Assembly (NCBI GenBank): GCA_942492635.1
Contig: CALOFP010000002.1
Location: forward strand, 1,364,001 to 1,428,000
Length of the DNA stretch: 64,000 bases
DNA from: CALOFP01 sp942492635
Lineage (GTDB): Bacteria; UBP6; UBA1177; CALOFP01
Reading direction: 5' to 3'
Position numbers and translations under genes: made by a program. The notes under the pieces were generated by a model. It was given only the letters and a program-made list of their open reading frames with translations. It ran no database searches and was not told the origin of the DNA. Of the stretch, positions 24,689 through 33,760 are shown one piece after another. Position 1 is the first letter of the stretch. The number at the start of each line of letters is the position of its first letter.

Positions 24689-27100
24689 ATGTTGTTGTTG
24701 ATAAAGAGGATGGTAAATTATGTAGTCATATTTTTGATTTTTATTTCGCTTTATTTGATGTATGAAACTTCAGTGAACAACTACATTTTGGCTCTATTCA
24801 AGAACATGGAAAATAGCTTTTTTTTAAGTATCATTACTTTCCTGATTACGTTGCTTGTAGTTATTAGCTTTATATTATCCAATTCTCAAAAAAATGTTGT
24901 AAATAAAAAACTTATTTTGGTTACATCTGTTCTAGTTTTTTTTCATACCTTTTTAAGAATAGGCGTGTTTGGTAATTATTGGAAATATCTCAATTATTGG
25001 GATACGAATATAGCATATTTAGACTCTGTTTATTTAATTTATACTTCTATAATACTTTCCCAGTTATTTGTATATCGTAGAAAATTGAGATGTTCGGCAT
25101 CTATAAAAGGTCGAAATATTAGTAAGTTAAATAAAGAGATTGAAAGTGAAGCTGAGGATTTATATGATTATTCTATTTTGGCGAAAAGTCTGGTATTGCG
25201 AATTATCAATGACCTGGAATTTAAAAATGAACGTTCATTTACAATCGGTATTGTTGCACCGTGGGGATTAGGGAAAACTTCTTTTCTTAATCTGATGAAA
25301 CAAAAAATACAGGTCTATGCAAAAAGAAGTGGGGTGATAATAGTAGATTTTAACCCATGGACATGTTCTTATAGTAATATGACGTTGGAAAAAGAATTTT
25401 TTGAAATAATGAAAACTAAGCTCGCTCCATATAATTCAAATATTTTCTCAAAAATTGATACTTACTTGAGGTCGTTTGGAAAGTACAAAATATCCTCTTT
25501 TTCTCAAATTTTGAATTTTATCTATGATATTTTTAGCGATACCAGTAGAAACAATGCATTTGAATCACTTAGTAATTGTTTTAAAGATGTTGATTTGCCT
25601 GTTTATATATTTATTGATGACATTGACAGGCTAGATGGAAAAGAGATTATTCACTTATTACAGTTGGTTAGAAATACTGCAAATTTTCCAAACTTGATAT
25701 TTATTCTTGCCTATGACGAAGAATACGTTGTCAAGACTATAAAAAAGGAAAATTCTATGCTAAATGAAAAATACCTCAGCAAAATTGTAAATCTACCCAT
25801 ATATTTACCATTACCTGATGAACAGAAAAAACTAAAGGTAATAGAAAAAATCATAAAAACTACAATTGCATTATGTGATGAAGATTATGATGAAATATCG
25901 TCATTTGTAAGTACTGTATTCAGTTCAGGAGAACAGGTGGATGTAAGACAGATGATACAGTTCGTCTGTCAAGTGTGGGCTTTCACAGACAGCTTAACAA
26001 TCAATGACACATATGACCTTTGTCTACATGACTTGTTGATTCTTGAATATTTAAAGAGTAGGTATTTTTCTTTTTACAAGTCGTTTAGAGAGCCTAAAGC
26101 GAAGCGGTCTCATGAATTATTGCAAGATCTTGAACAGTTACGAAAAGAAGAATTTATAAAAAATTATATCACCCCATATACATCAGATTATGACACTTCC
26201 CAAGTAATATATAATTTGATGACCTCTCTAATAGAGGTTAAACCTTCATCTTTTGTTAACCATAATATTGTCAATACTTCGCCATATCGTTTTAAATACC
26301 CTGATGTTGCTAGCGCATACTTATGTTATAAATACAATAGGCAATACATCCCCAAGAAAGAATATTTAAATAAAGATATTAACGAACTTAAAACAAAGTT
26401 ATCAAAATTGATAGTTGGTCCCCAGAAAAGACTTGCTGCAAGGATTATTGAGAGTTTTAGATTTGATAACAAAAAAGATTGTCTCCAATGCCTGCAGGTT
26501 TTTGAAACATTTATGGATGATTCTTTAACTAAAATAAGGCCAAAAAAGAGTATTGTATTAGTTGGTTTAACTCAATTTAAATACGGTGTAAACTCGGAAA
26601 TATATTATCAAGCTTATAAAAAGTATTTTGCCCTTTATTCACCTAAAAGGCTAGTACTTTATAGCAGGTGTATTAAAAGTATCAAAGTGTATGAAAAGCG
26701 ATGTAATAAATACAGTAACGTATTTAATAATTTATATTATTCTTATTTGTTCAAACATTTAAAGAGTTTAGAAAATGGTATTGAGAAGGAGTTGAATCCG
26801 GATTTCATACAGCTTTTTGATAAGGACGGTTCTTGTTCAAGCAGGCAACTAATTGTTGATTTTCTTTCTACTAATTCGCAGAGTCCATCTTTTATATTTA
26901 AATATATTTTCCAAGGCCAACCAATAAAAGATGATATTTACGACGATGTTTTTGGCAATTTGGAACTGAAAATGTCAGACAGAAAGGAATTTAGGGAGTA
27001 TCTGGAGAAATTGTTTGGAATCGATGTTAAATGTCAAACTGATTTAAACTGCTTGGAGAATAGATATTTTGAGTTGTTTCCTCTAGAAAGAAAGGATTGA
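24689..27100 (+). CDS. Membrane-anchored KAP-family P-loop NTPase
   Basis: An 803-aa protein. Four N-terminal membrane helices (about 5-150) are followed by a KAP NTPase domain: Walker A in APWGLGKTSF near residue 190, the family phrase FNPWTCSYSN, and Walker B FIDDIDRLDG near 308, followed by LIFILAYDEEYV. The C-terminal ~400 residues are unassigned and rich in Lys, Tyr and Phe. KAP NTPases occur in several anti-phage defence gene sets and in membrane signalling; membrane insertion through helices in or near the NTPase is typical of the family. The gene is markedly A+T-rich, a sign of transfer. ATG 24689 is taken rather than GTG 24680; both are possible. Confidence 0.82.
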   Translation: MLLLIKRMVNYVVIFLIFISLYLMYETSVNNYILALFKNMENSFFLSIITFLITLLVVISFILSNSQKNVVNKKLILVTSVLVFFHTFLRIGVFGNYWKYLNYWDTNIAYLDSVYLIYTSIILSQLFVYRRKLRCSASIKGRNISKLNKEIESEAEDLYDYSILAKSLVLRIINDLEFKNERSFTIGIVAPWGLGKTSFLNLMKQKIQVYAKRSGVIIVDFNPWTCSYSNMTLEKEFFEIMKTKLAPYNSNIFSKIDTYLRSFGKYKISSFSQILNFIYDIFSDTSRNNAFESLSNCFKDVDLPVYIFIDDIDRLDGKEIIHLLQLVRNTANFPNLIFILAYDEEYVVKTIKKENSMLNEKYLSKIVNLPIYLPLPDEQKKLKVIEKIIKTTIALCDEDYDEISSFVSTVFSSGEQVDVRQMIQFVCQVWAFTDSLTINDTYDLCLHDLLILEYLKSRYFSFYKSFREPKAKRSHELLQDLEQLRKEEFIKNYITPYTSDYDTSQVIYNLMTSLIEVKPSSFVNHNIVNTSPYRFKYPDVASAYLCYKYNRQYIPKKEYLNKDINELKTKLSKLIVGPQKRLAARIIESFRFDNKKDCLQCLQVFETFMDDSLTKIRPKKSIVLVGLTQFKYGVNSEIYYQAYKKYFALYSPKRLVLYSRCIKSIKVYEKRCNKYSNVFNNLYYSYLFKHLKSLENGIEKELNPDFIQLFDKDGSCSSRQLIVDFLSTNSQSPSFIFKYIFQGQPIKDDIYDDVFGNLELKMSDRKEFREYLEKLFGIDVKCQTDLNCLENRYFELFPLERKD

Positions 27101-27200
27101 AAATTTTGAGAAATAAATATTAGCAAAAGTTAGTTAGCAAAAAAATCTATGAAGCTTACAAGAAATGTATATATGAGCCACAGATAATAGGATAAAACAC

Positions 27201-27917
27201 ATGCTAAACGCAATAATCATAGGAGCTAGCTCCGGAATTGGTCGAGAGCTCGCTAAAATACTTTCGGAAAAGGGAATCGTTGTCGGGCTCACTGCGAGAC
27301 GTTTGGAAAAATTGAACGAATTGCAGGATGAATTACCGGGTGCCGCTTTTGTTAAGCAGATGGATATTTCCAAAACGGAATCCGCCATGGCCGCTCTCTC
27401 TGAGTTGATTGATGAGATGGGGAAGGTGGATCTTATAGTGATTTCCAGCGGGACCGGAGATATCAATATGGAACTCGACTGGCAGGTGGAACGTAACTGC
27501 ATTGATGTCAACGTTTCGGGATTTGCGGCAATGGCAAACGTTGCGGTTAAGCATTTTATCAGCGAAAAGGCGGGCCATCTTGTTGGAATATCTTCAATTG
27601 CTGCTGTTCGCGGTGGAAAGGATTCTCCGGCTTACAACGCTTCTAAGGCTTTTGTCTCAAACTACCTGCAGGGATTACGGCAGAAGGTTGCTAAATCGAA
27701 AGGTTCCATAAGCATCACCGATATAAAACCGGGATTTGTGGATACTCAAATGGCAAAAGGAGAGGGATTGTTCTGGGTTGCGCCGTTACAGAAAGCTGCA
27801 GCTCAAATATACCGCGCGATAGTTAAAAAGAAATCTCACGTATATGTCACAAAGCGGTGGAGATTGATTGCCTGGCTTATTAAAATTCTCCCGGAAAGCA
27901 TCTATAACAAAATGTAA
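27201..27917 (+). CDS. Short-chain dehydrogenase/reductase
   Basis: A 238-aa classical SDR. The nucleotide loop is GASSGIG at 8-14, Arg/Arg after beta-2 (TARR) suggests NADP(H), the catalytic Ser lies in ISSIAAVRGG (131-132) and the YxxxK pair is Tyr145-Lys149 (YNASK). The usual NNAG motif is replaced by SSGTG. The C-terminus is extended and basic with a hydrophobic stretch (IAWLIKILPES). Substrate unknown. A dead copy of its 3' end occurs at 15262-15342, and repeat-like DNA follows the stop, so this gene has been part of a duplicated segment. Confidence 0.9.
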   Translation: MLNAIIIGASSGIGRELAKILSEKGIVVGLTARRLEKLNELQDELPGAAFVKQMDISKTESAMAALSELIDEMGKVDLIVISSGTGDINMELDWQVERNCIDVNVSGFAAMANVAVKHFISEKAGHLVGISSIAAVRGGKDSPAYNASKAFVSNYLQGLRQKVAKSKGSISITDIKPGFVDTQMAKGEGLFWVAPLQKAAAQIYRAIVKKKSHVYVTKRWRLIAWLIKILPESIYNKM

Positions 27918-27965
27918 AATAAAGACCTTATTTTATGTCATATAAAATATTGAGCTTGTTTTAAC

Positions 27966-28012
27966 TCTTCAGCTAAACGAAATAATTTCATCCTCATAAA
28001 AACAGTCGCCTA
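27966..28012 (+). repeat. Composite dispersed repeat, fragment D
   Basis: CAGCTAAACGAAATAATTTC and CATAAAAACAGTC resemble the CAGAAGCTCACGCAAACGAAA portion of copies A-C. It lies 49 bp after the intact dehydrogenase. The remaining gap to 28300 shows no gene. Confidence 0.4.
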
Positions 28013-28300
28013 AATGGGTTCGATATTTTTAATTTCAGTGAATGAGCCACTAACTAGCCAAAATTATTCTCTTTCACTCGAAATTGATGATTCATTGGAA
28101 AGATACAGAATTATAGCAGTCGTCATAGCCACCGATTTAATTTAGAAAAAAAATTTTAGATGATCGAGTGGATTTTGCTATGACAAATAAGCTGTTTGAG
28201 GAGTCTGAAAATGTTCTGGGGCAGGAAGTAGTTTGACAGGGCGCCTCTAAATCATGATAATCGGAGCAACTATTATTTTTGAAGTGTGGGGAAAGTTGTG

Positions 28301-28834
28301 ATGAGGGCAAATATAAGAAAAGCGACCGCTGAAGATGCTAAAGTGATCAAAAATATTTTTAGGACTACACTGGAAAATGAGTTTAAATCTGAGGGATTAA
28401 AAATTGATCACCCGATGGTGAAAGAAGAGATTCTGGAAAAGGAACAGTTTGTGGATAGGGAGCTGGGCAATATAAATTCGGGATACCTGGTTTTTGTTGC
28501 GGAATTGGAAGGTGAACTTGTCGCAATAATGTCTTATGGTCCTGTGAACCAGGACACTTTAAATTGCCTTAAAAAAGATAAGCTTGATGGTTACGAAATA
28601 GCAAACGCATATGTTCTTCCGGAATTCCAGAACATGGGTATAGCCAAAAGCTTGCGGAAAGAGATTCTTTCGGAAATGAAAAGCAGAAATATTAAGGAGT
28701 ACTATCTCGACAGTGGATTTTCCAGAGCGCAGCAGGTGTGGAAAAAGGTGTATGGAGAACCTACATTTATTGCAAAGGATTACTGGGGCAAGGGAATCGA
28801 TAACTGGATCTGGAAAGTGAATGTAGAGATTTAA
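28301..28834 (+). CDS. GNAT-family N-acetyltransferase
   Basis: A 177-aa GNAT protein. The acetyl-CoA binding region is seen in NAYVLPEFQNMGIAKSLRKEIL (the family pattern is Q/RxxGxG/A, here QNMGIA), followed by KEYYLDSGFSRAQQVWKKVYG, the usual position where substrate is gripped. Acceptor unknown. The ATG at 28301 is chosen over GTG 28286 because GGGGAAAG lies between the two. The next gene begins 2 bp downstream, so they are co-transcribed. Confidence 0.83.
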   Translation: MRANIRKATAEDAKVIKNIFRTTLENEFKSEGLKIDHPMVKEEILEKEQFVDRELGNINSGYLVFVAELEGELVAIMSYGPVNQDTLNCLKKDKLDGYEIANAYVLPEFQNMGIAKSLRKEILSEMKSRNIKEYYLDSGFSRAQQVWKKVYGEPTFIAKDYWGKGIDNWIWKVNVEI

Positions 28835-28836
28835 AA

Positions 28837-29271
28837 ATGGAGTACCTGGTTCAATACGGTTATTTGGGGCTGCTTCTAAGCTCTTTTCTGGCTGCGACAA
28901 TTCTTCCGCTCAGCTCTGAAATTGTTCTTACGGCCCTTCTTTTAACCGGGTTGAATCCGGTTCTTTTGCTGGCCGTTGCAACTTTTGGAAACGTTTTCGG
29001 ATCTGTCACGAACTATCTTATCGGACGTTTCGGGGGCGAAATTTTAGTAAAGAAACTGCTCAAAACTAAAAGAGAAGAGTTGGCAAAAGCGCAGGAAAGA
29101 TTTGAAAAGTACGGAGTCTACGCCCTTCTTTTAGCCTGGGTTCCGATTATCGGTGATCCAATAACCCTTGCCGCAGGTCTTTTGCGAACAAAATTCCCTC
29201 TTTTTTTACTTCTGGTTACTCTCGGAAAATTTACAAGATACGCTCTTTTGATTTTTGCTATCGACGGATAG
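28837..29271 (+). CDS. YqaA-family (DedA-like) inner-membrane protein
   Basis: A 144-aa protein with about four hydrophobic segments, of the small YqaA branch of the SNARE-associated/DedA superfamily. It shows FLAATILPLSSEIVLTALL, the conserved GNVFGSVTNYLIGRFGG and LLLAWVPIIGDPITLAAGLLR. Members are thought to move lipids or to stabilise the membrane potential, but YqaA itself is uncharacterised. It is preceded closely by the GNAT gene. Confidence 0.83.
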   Translation: MEYLVQYGYLGLLLSSFLAATILPLSSEIVLTALLLTGLNPVLLLAVATFGNVFGSVTNYLIGRFGGEILVKKLLKTKREELAKAQERFEKYGVYALLLAWVPIIGDPITLAAGLLRTKFPLFLLLVTLGKFTRYALLIFAIDG

Positions 29272-29907
29272 TATTCTGACTAAATTCAAATAGACAAGTT
29301 ACAGTTTGTCATCCAATTCGGAATTTTTATTTCGGACTCAATCACACGATTGTTCAAAAATCGCTGACATATTAAAATGGGAGTATGTGTAAATAGTTTG
29401 TTAATACAGTATGTTATACTGTTTTAATGCTCCTGTGTGAACCACTTGTAGATAAAGATAATACCAAATTTTGAAAATATCGACTGAATGACCTTTGAGA
29501 GTGAAAATTTTTATAGAAGAGTTGTCGAGGTAAAACAATATGTTACAACAGAAAATATTGAGTTCTCGAAAAATTAAATTACAAATTCTTTGAATTGAAA
29601 CATAAAGTTATATATATCTATTCTTGCTAGTCTCTGATTCCCCTTGATATTCACTTTTCTTAGACCCCACTTATTTCATAATCCCGGAGATTTCTTGTTG
29701 CTCTTGCCAAGGCGTACCCTCTGGATTCGAGTAGAAGGTTTTGTGCCGGATTTGAGAACTCATTTCTGGTGGAGGTAGTTTTTTGCACTTATGTTCTCAT
29801 GGAGGTGGGCTGTGCTGGAACTCATAAGAGATGGACCTTTTCAACGGTCTGATTTCCTTCTTTAAGAATTGAAAATTTGAATGTTTGAATGATAAAAGGA
29901 GATTTAA
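29272..29907. other. Intergenic region with one small hairpin
   Basis: 636 bp without a recognisable gene. A 7-bp dyad, ACAGTAT-GTT-ATACTGT, at 29406-29422 is followed by a short T-run and could terminate the GNAT-yqaA unit weakly. The last 250 bp are less A+T-rich and may be a decayed gene, but I could not assign it. Confidence 0.4.
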
Positions 29908-31620
29908 ATGACAAAAGCAGATATCAGAAAACTTATGCTTGCAAGTAAAGCTATCCAACTTATGGCTCCTAACGCAACAGAATATGAAAAACCGACGGGA
30001 GATGATTATACACGCTATTATGATCCTATTGATTGGAAGGATCTCCCTGTTGCTAAAGTGAATGGTCCAAATGCTGCACTTGTGGGTGAGACGGAAGATG
30101 CCATAATCATTGCCTTTCGCGGCACGATGAGTAATGGCGATGATGTTTATGGTGTTACAGCTACTGTTAGTGACTTCCTGGTTGACCTTAATGTTCCTTT
30201 AATGATTGCTCCTGATGGCATCCCTGGAAGAATTCACTATGGTTTTCTTACTGCAACCCAATCTATTTACGAAGATGTTTATGCTGCCGTAGAAAAGATA
30301 GGGAAAAATAAACCTATTTGGGTCACTGGGCACAGTAAAGGTGGTGCAATGGCGGTAATATTCAGTCAATTGTGGAAGAACAATAATACATTGCTTCAAG
30401 ATATTGATTGCGTATGGGTATTTGGAGCACCCATGTGTGGAGATAAAGAGTTCGTTAGTAGTTTAGGTGAAAATATATATGTAATATGTGCCGCTTTTGA
30501 CCCCGTTCCTTTTTTGCCACCGTCTTGTCTAGTTGACGCTATAAAGAGCTTTTATAGAACTGACGATGAGTCATGGGGTGATGTTCAAAAAAATTATTTC
30601 GATTACGAGGCATATCCAAAATATTATCGAATAAAAAATTCACTACTTAGGTGGCGAGCTTCAGATTATTATGATTTTGGTTATGGTATAGATGCTAGGA
30701 TGGCAGCAGGAGAGATTGGTCTTTATTTTGTTGATTTCTGGGTAAAGCAAATGATAGATAAAAACTATGAATTTCCACATTTAATTACGTATAAATCCCC
30801 TTACTATAAAGCAAATTATGAAAAATTTGAAAAACAATTGAGTTTCAGCCATCTGAAAACTACTTTATCGGATGCTGATTTCAATATGGGCGTGGATGCA
30901 ATGTGGAGTTATAGACCCAGCATGTGGGATTCCACATACACATACATTAGCAGGGGTGATTCATTTGTAAGATATTCTGGGACATATGCTACTAAAGTAG
31001 ACGATGGATATCCCAAGAAGTTTAAAGATGGTCCTTGGGGAGATGATCTTCCTGTTGAATTTGCGGGTGGATTTGATTCCGTTGCTGTGATTGGTAAAAA
31101 AGTGTATTTCACAAAAGGGTGCTTTTTTACAAGTTGGGAGTTTGATGGTGATAACAAAAAACCATGTGATGTGAACCTAATTTCTAAAAACTGGGGTGGT
31201 CTCCCTTTAGATTTCTTATTGGGATTTGATTCAATGGCTGTAATCGACAATAAACTTTACATTACCAAGGGAGCTCAATTTGTCCGCTACTCAGATCCTA
31301 CAAAACTCGACAAAGTCGATGAAGGATATCCAAAACCACTACAAGGCAACTGGGGAAATTTGGATGCCAATTTTGCTATGGGGTTTGATGCAATGTCCGT
31401 ATTGCCAAATGGAAGACTGTATGTGTTTAGAGATTCAGAGTATTTATGTTATAAGGATCCATCAAAACTGACAGAAATACTTGAGACCTATCCCTGGAGT
31501 ATAGAGCGTAATTGGGGTTTTGAAAAGATGAATCCCAATGAAGATATGCCGGAAGAAAGCTATGTAGCCGAAGGCGGAATAAATCCGGAGCCGTCCGAAG
31601 CGACATCTCCAACTTCATAG
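29908..31620 (+). CDS. Class 3 lipase fused to a hemopexin-like domain
   Basis: A 570-aa protein. The N-terminal ~270 residues form a fungal-type (class 3) lipase: AFRGTMSNGDD for the oxyanion region, the nucleophile elbow VTGHSKGGAM, an Asp in AFDPVPF and a later His. From about residue 328 there are four hemopexin-like repeats with the typical cores YISRGDSFVRYS, GFDSVAVIGKKVYFTKG, GFDSMAVIDNKLYITKG and GFDAMSVLPNGRLYVFRDSEY, which should make a four-bladed propeller. No signal peptide is visible, so export would need another route. An acidic/Pro-Ser tail ends the protein. Hemopexin domains are rare in bacteria; the combination suggests an enzyme targeted to a host or cell-surface ligand, which is inference. 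Confidence 0.85.
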   Translation: MTKADIRKLMLASKAIQLMAPNATEYEKPTGDDYTRYYDPIDWKDLPVAKVNGPNAALVGETEDAIIIAFRGTMSNGDDVYGVTATVSDFLVDLNVPLMIAPDGIPGRIHYGFLTATQSIYEDVYAAVEKIGKNKPIWVTGHSKGGAMAVIFSQLWKNNNTLLQDIDCVWVFGAPMCGDKEFVSSLGENIYVICAAFDPVPFLPPSCLVDAIKSFYRTDDESWGDVQKNYFDYEAYPKYYRIKNSLLRWRASDYYDFGYGIDARMAAGEIGLYFVDFWVKQMIDKNYEFPHLITYKSPYYKANYEKFEKQLSFSHLKTTLSDADFNMGVDAMWSYRPSMWDSTYTYISRGDSFVRYSGTYATKVDDGYPKKFKDGPWGDDLPVEFAGGFDSVAVIGKKVYFTKGCFFTSWEFDGDNKKPCDVNLISKNWGGLPLDFLLGFDSMAVIDNKLYITKGAQFVRYSDPTKLDKVDEGYPKPLQGNWGNLDANFAMGFDAMSVLPNGRLYVFRDSEYLCYKDPSKLTEILETYPWSIERNWGFEKMNPNEDMPEESYVAEGGINPEPSEATSPTS

Positions 31621-31816
31621 ATTTTTGTAAATCTCACTGAAAGATCTTTATAAAATTCTTAAAAATTCAAAATCATACTTAAAAACAGCCTGGAAAAAAT
31701 ACATATGTAGATTACTCTGTCATTAATATTTCTCAGGATATTGTGATGAAACGTCATTTTCTTGAAAAAATCGCCATGAAAAGTAATCTTGGGGGAAAAG
31801 TCCTTGGGAGTTTTGA

Positions 31817-32314
31817 GTGAAGAAGGTTGAAATTTTTACAGACGGTGCCTGCTCCGGAAATCCCGGTCCGGGAGGATTCGGGACCATTTTGCGTTACATG
31901 GGAAGGGAAAAGGAAATCTCATGCGGCTACCGGGAGACGACGAACAACAGAATGGAACTTAGAGCCGTTCTTGCAGGACTTTCGGCGCTGAAAGAGAGCT
32001 GTGAAGTCACAATCTATAGCGATTCCAAATACATTGTAGATGCCGTTCAGAAGGGTTGGTTGAGAAATTGGTATTTTAACGGATGGAAAAGGGGAAAAAA
32101 CCAACCGCTCAGCAATAAGGATTTGTGGAAAGAGATGCATTCGCTTCTTCAAAAACACAAAGTTTCCTTTGTCTGGGTAAAAGGTCACAGCGGTCATCCC
32201 GAAAATGAAAGATGCGACAAACTCGCCGTAGATGCATCCAAAAGTAAAAATCTTATAGAAGACGAGGGCAGGGAGGAGGAAAAGAATCTTTCCCTGACAG
32301 ATCTGCTTTCCTGA
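31817..32314 (+). CDS. rnhA: Ribonuclease HI
   Basis: A 165-aa RNase HI that removes RNA from RNA-DNA hybrids. The four catalytic acids are in FTDGACSGNPGPGG, NNRMELRAV, YSDSKYIVDA and ERCDKLA, and the GKNQPLSNKDLW substrate-binding loop is present. A 20-residue acidic tail follows the usual end of the domain. The start is GTG 31817, with GGGAG 6 bp upstream; no ATG is available nearby. Stand-alone gene. Confidence 0.95.
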   Translation: MKKVEIFTDGACSGNPGPGGFGTILRYMGREKEISCGYRETTNNRMELRAVLAGLSALKESCEVTIYSDSKYIVDAVQKGWLRNWYFNGWKRGKNQPLSNKDLWKEMHSLLQKHKVSFVWVKGHSGHPENERCDKLAVDASKSKNLIEDEGREEEKNLSLTDLLS

Positions 32315-32532
32315 ACAGTTTTTTAAAACAAATATGAACGAGATACCGATATTTCAGAACAACTGTTTGATCTTCTTTTTATTTTTGGAATGGGATTCGA
32401 AATTCAACTGATTTCTTGAAAAAATTGTCCACTTTTTCAATTTTGTCCGGTATTATTGGGCTTTGATGAGAGTATAAGAAGTAAATAATTCTTTATGCTA
32501 TAAATTGAAATTTTTAAAAAGGAGAATAACTC

Positions 32533-32880
32533 ATGAAGCCGGTAATAGCCGATAAAAACCTGGTGGCATACTGTGGTCTATATTGCGGAAGTTGTAAAAG
32601 ATATTTGAAGGGAAAATGTCCCGGTTGTCATAAAAACGAAAGGGCCACATGGTGCAAAATAAGGCTTTGCTGCATGGATAATGACTACTACACATGCGCA
32701 GATTGCAAAGAGTTTAAAGATGTTAACGACTGCAAAATGTTCAACAACATCTTTTCGAAGTTTTTCGCTCTCGTATTCCGCAGTGACAGAAAAAAGTGCG
32801 TAGAGAGAATCAAGCAAGTCGGTATTGAAAAGTATTCCGTAGAAATGGCCGAAAAAAAGGAAATGTCGCTGAAGAAATAG
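32533..32880 (+). CDS. DUF3795 cysteine-rich protein
   Basis: A 115-aa protein with the DUF3795 pattern: YCGLYCGSCKRY, KCPGCHKN, WCKIRLCCM and TCADCKEF, eleven or more cysteines in the first 75 residues, suggesting binding of iron-sulfur or zinc. The C-terminal part is basic and without cysteine. Such proteins are widespread in anaerobes; function unknown. AAAAGGAG precedes the ATG. Confidence 0.83.
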   Translation: MKPVIADKNLVAYCGLYCGSCKRYLKGKCPGCHKNERATWCKIRLCCMDNDYYTCADCKEFKDVNDCKMFNNIFSKFFALVFRSDRKKCVERIKQVGIEKYSVEMAEKKEMSLKK

Positions 32881-32899
32881 CGTCTTCATCGGCCACTTA

Positions 32900-32921
32900 A
32901 GGGCTCGTTACATTGAGCCCT
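32900..32921 (+). terminator. Possible weak hairpin after the DUF3795 gene
   Basis: AGGGCTC and GAGCCCT flank an 8-nt loop 20 bp after the stop codon. There is no T-run, so the terminator role is uncertain; it lies between convergent genes. Confidence 0.4.
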
Positions 32922-33004
32922 CACATCTTATATAAAATCGGATCTTCTTCAGAATTTGTGGGTGAAATGCTCGGTTTCAGTAAAAAAAATAAGTTTCTTG
33001 AGTA

Positions 33005-33670
33005 TCAATCGCATTTCTCAACTTCCATTTCGTTGAAATGAATTTCAAATTTTTCACTAAGAAAGTTTCTTACGGTGTCTTTATGGATAATTATGAAGGT
33101 GTAGGGTGATGCAAGAGCGGCGCTGCAGTTACAGTCACTTGTGGGAACAATTCTTTCAAATTCTATTTCCATATTTCCTGAAGAGGCTACTATGCTTTTA
33201 ACATCGAATTTAAAGCAGCCCGTGGAGCTTGTCTGACCGTAACTTAGAACGATTACTACGTTGTTGTCGAACATTATATATTCCTTGACGTTTGGAAAGA
33301 GCTCGTTTACTTCTGCCATTGAGTTCAACTCTTTGTAAAGAATGCCTTTTTCGGTTCTTCCGCTGTCCTGTCCATCCAGAATGACATACGGAAGCTCCTG
33401 CTCTGCCGGACAGGAATCCATGTCGTTAACCTCGTCATCTTGATTTTCTTCGGAAGAGTTATCTCTATCTTCATCGGATTTTTCACTTTCATCGACTGTC
33501 TGGTTGCAATCCGGAATGTTATCCTCCTTTGGTTCAGTATCTTGTTCAAGAACAAGGTCACTATCTGCGTACGGTTCTTTTTTATCACCACCACTCTCAT
33601 CGCAGGCTATAAAGAAGAAAATGAGAAGGATGATTGTGAAAACCAATTTCACTTTCTTGAAAATTTTCAT
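33005..33670 (-). CDS. Acidic-linker lipoprotein with PrcB-like C-terminal domain
   Basis: A 221-aa lipoprotein: signal peptide with lipobox FIAC (Cys at 23), an Asp/Glu/Asn-rich linker to about residue 90, and a folded C-terminal domain (about 95-215). That domain contains the phrases YVILDGQDSGR, NNVVIVLSYGQTSSTG and PYTFIIIHK, a pattern like the C-terminal domain of PrcB-type proteins. Several cysteines (CNCSAA, final KCD) may form disulfides. Function unknown. AGGAGC precedes the ATG. The linker composition is shared with the lipoproteins at 17952 and 21489. Confidence 0.68.
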   Translation of the reverse strand: MKIFKKVKLVFTIILLIFFFIACDESGGDKKEPYADSDLVLEQDTEPKEDNIPDCNQTVDESEKSDEDRDNSSEENQDDEVNDMDSCPAEQELPYVILDGQDSGRTEKGILYKELNSMAEVNELFPNVKEYIMFDNNVVIVLSYGQTSSTGCFKFDVKSIVASSGNMEIEFERIVPTSDCNCSAALASPYTFIIIHKDTVRNFLSEKFEIHFNEMEVEKCD

Positions 33671-33760
33671 AATTTGCTCCTGTCTGTGATTTGCAGAAAA
33701 GAATATATCAAACTTTTTGGAACAACTGAATTTTAATCGTTGTTTTGATCGGAAGGGAGG

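Noticed and set aside
29660..29800. Minus-strand remnant reading toward a stop near 29660
   Set aside because: About 40 codons are open and look protein-like, but no family could be named and no start is visible.
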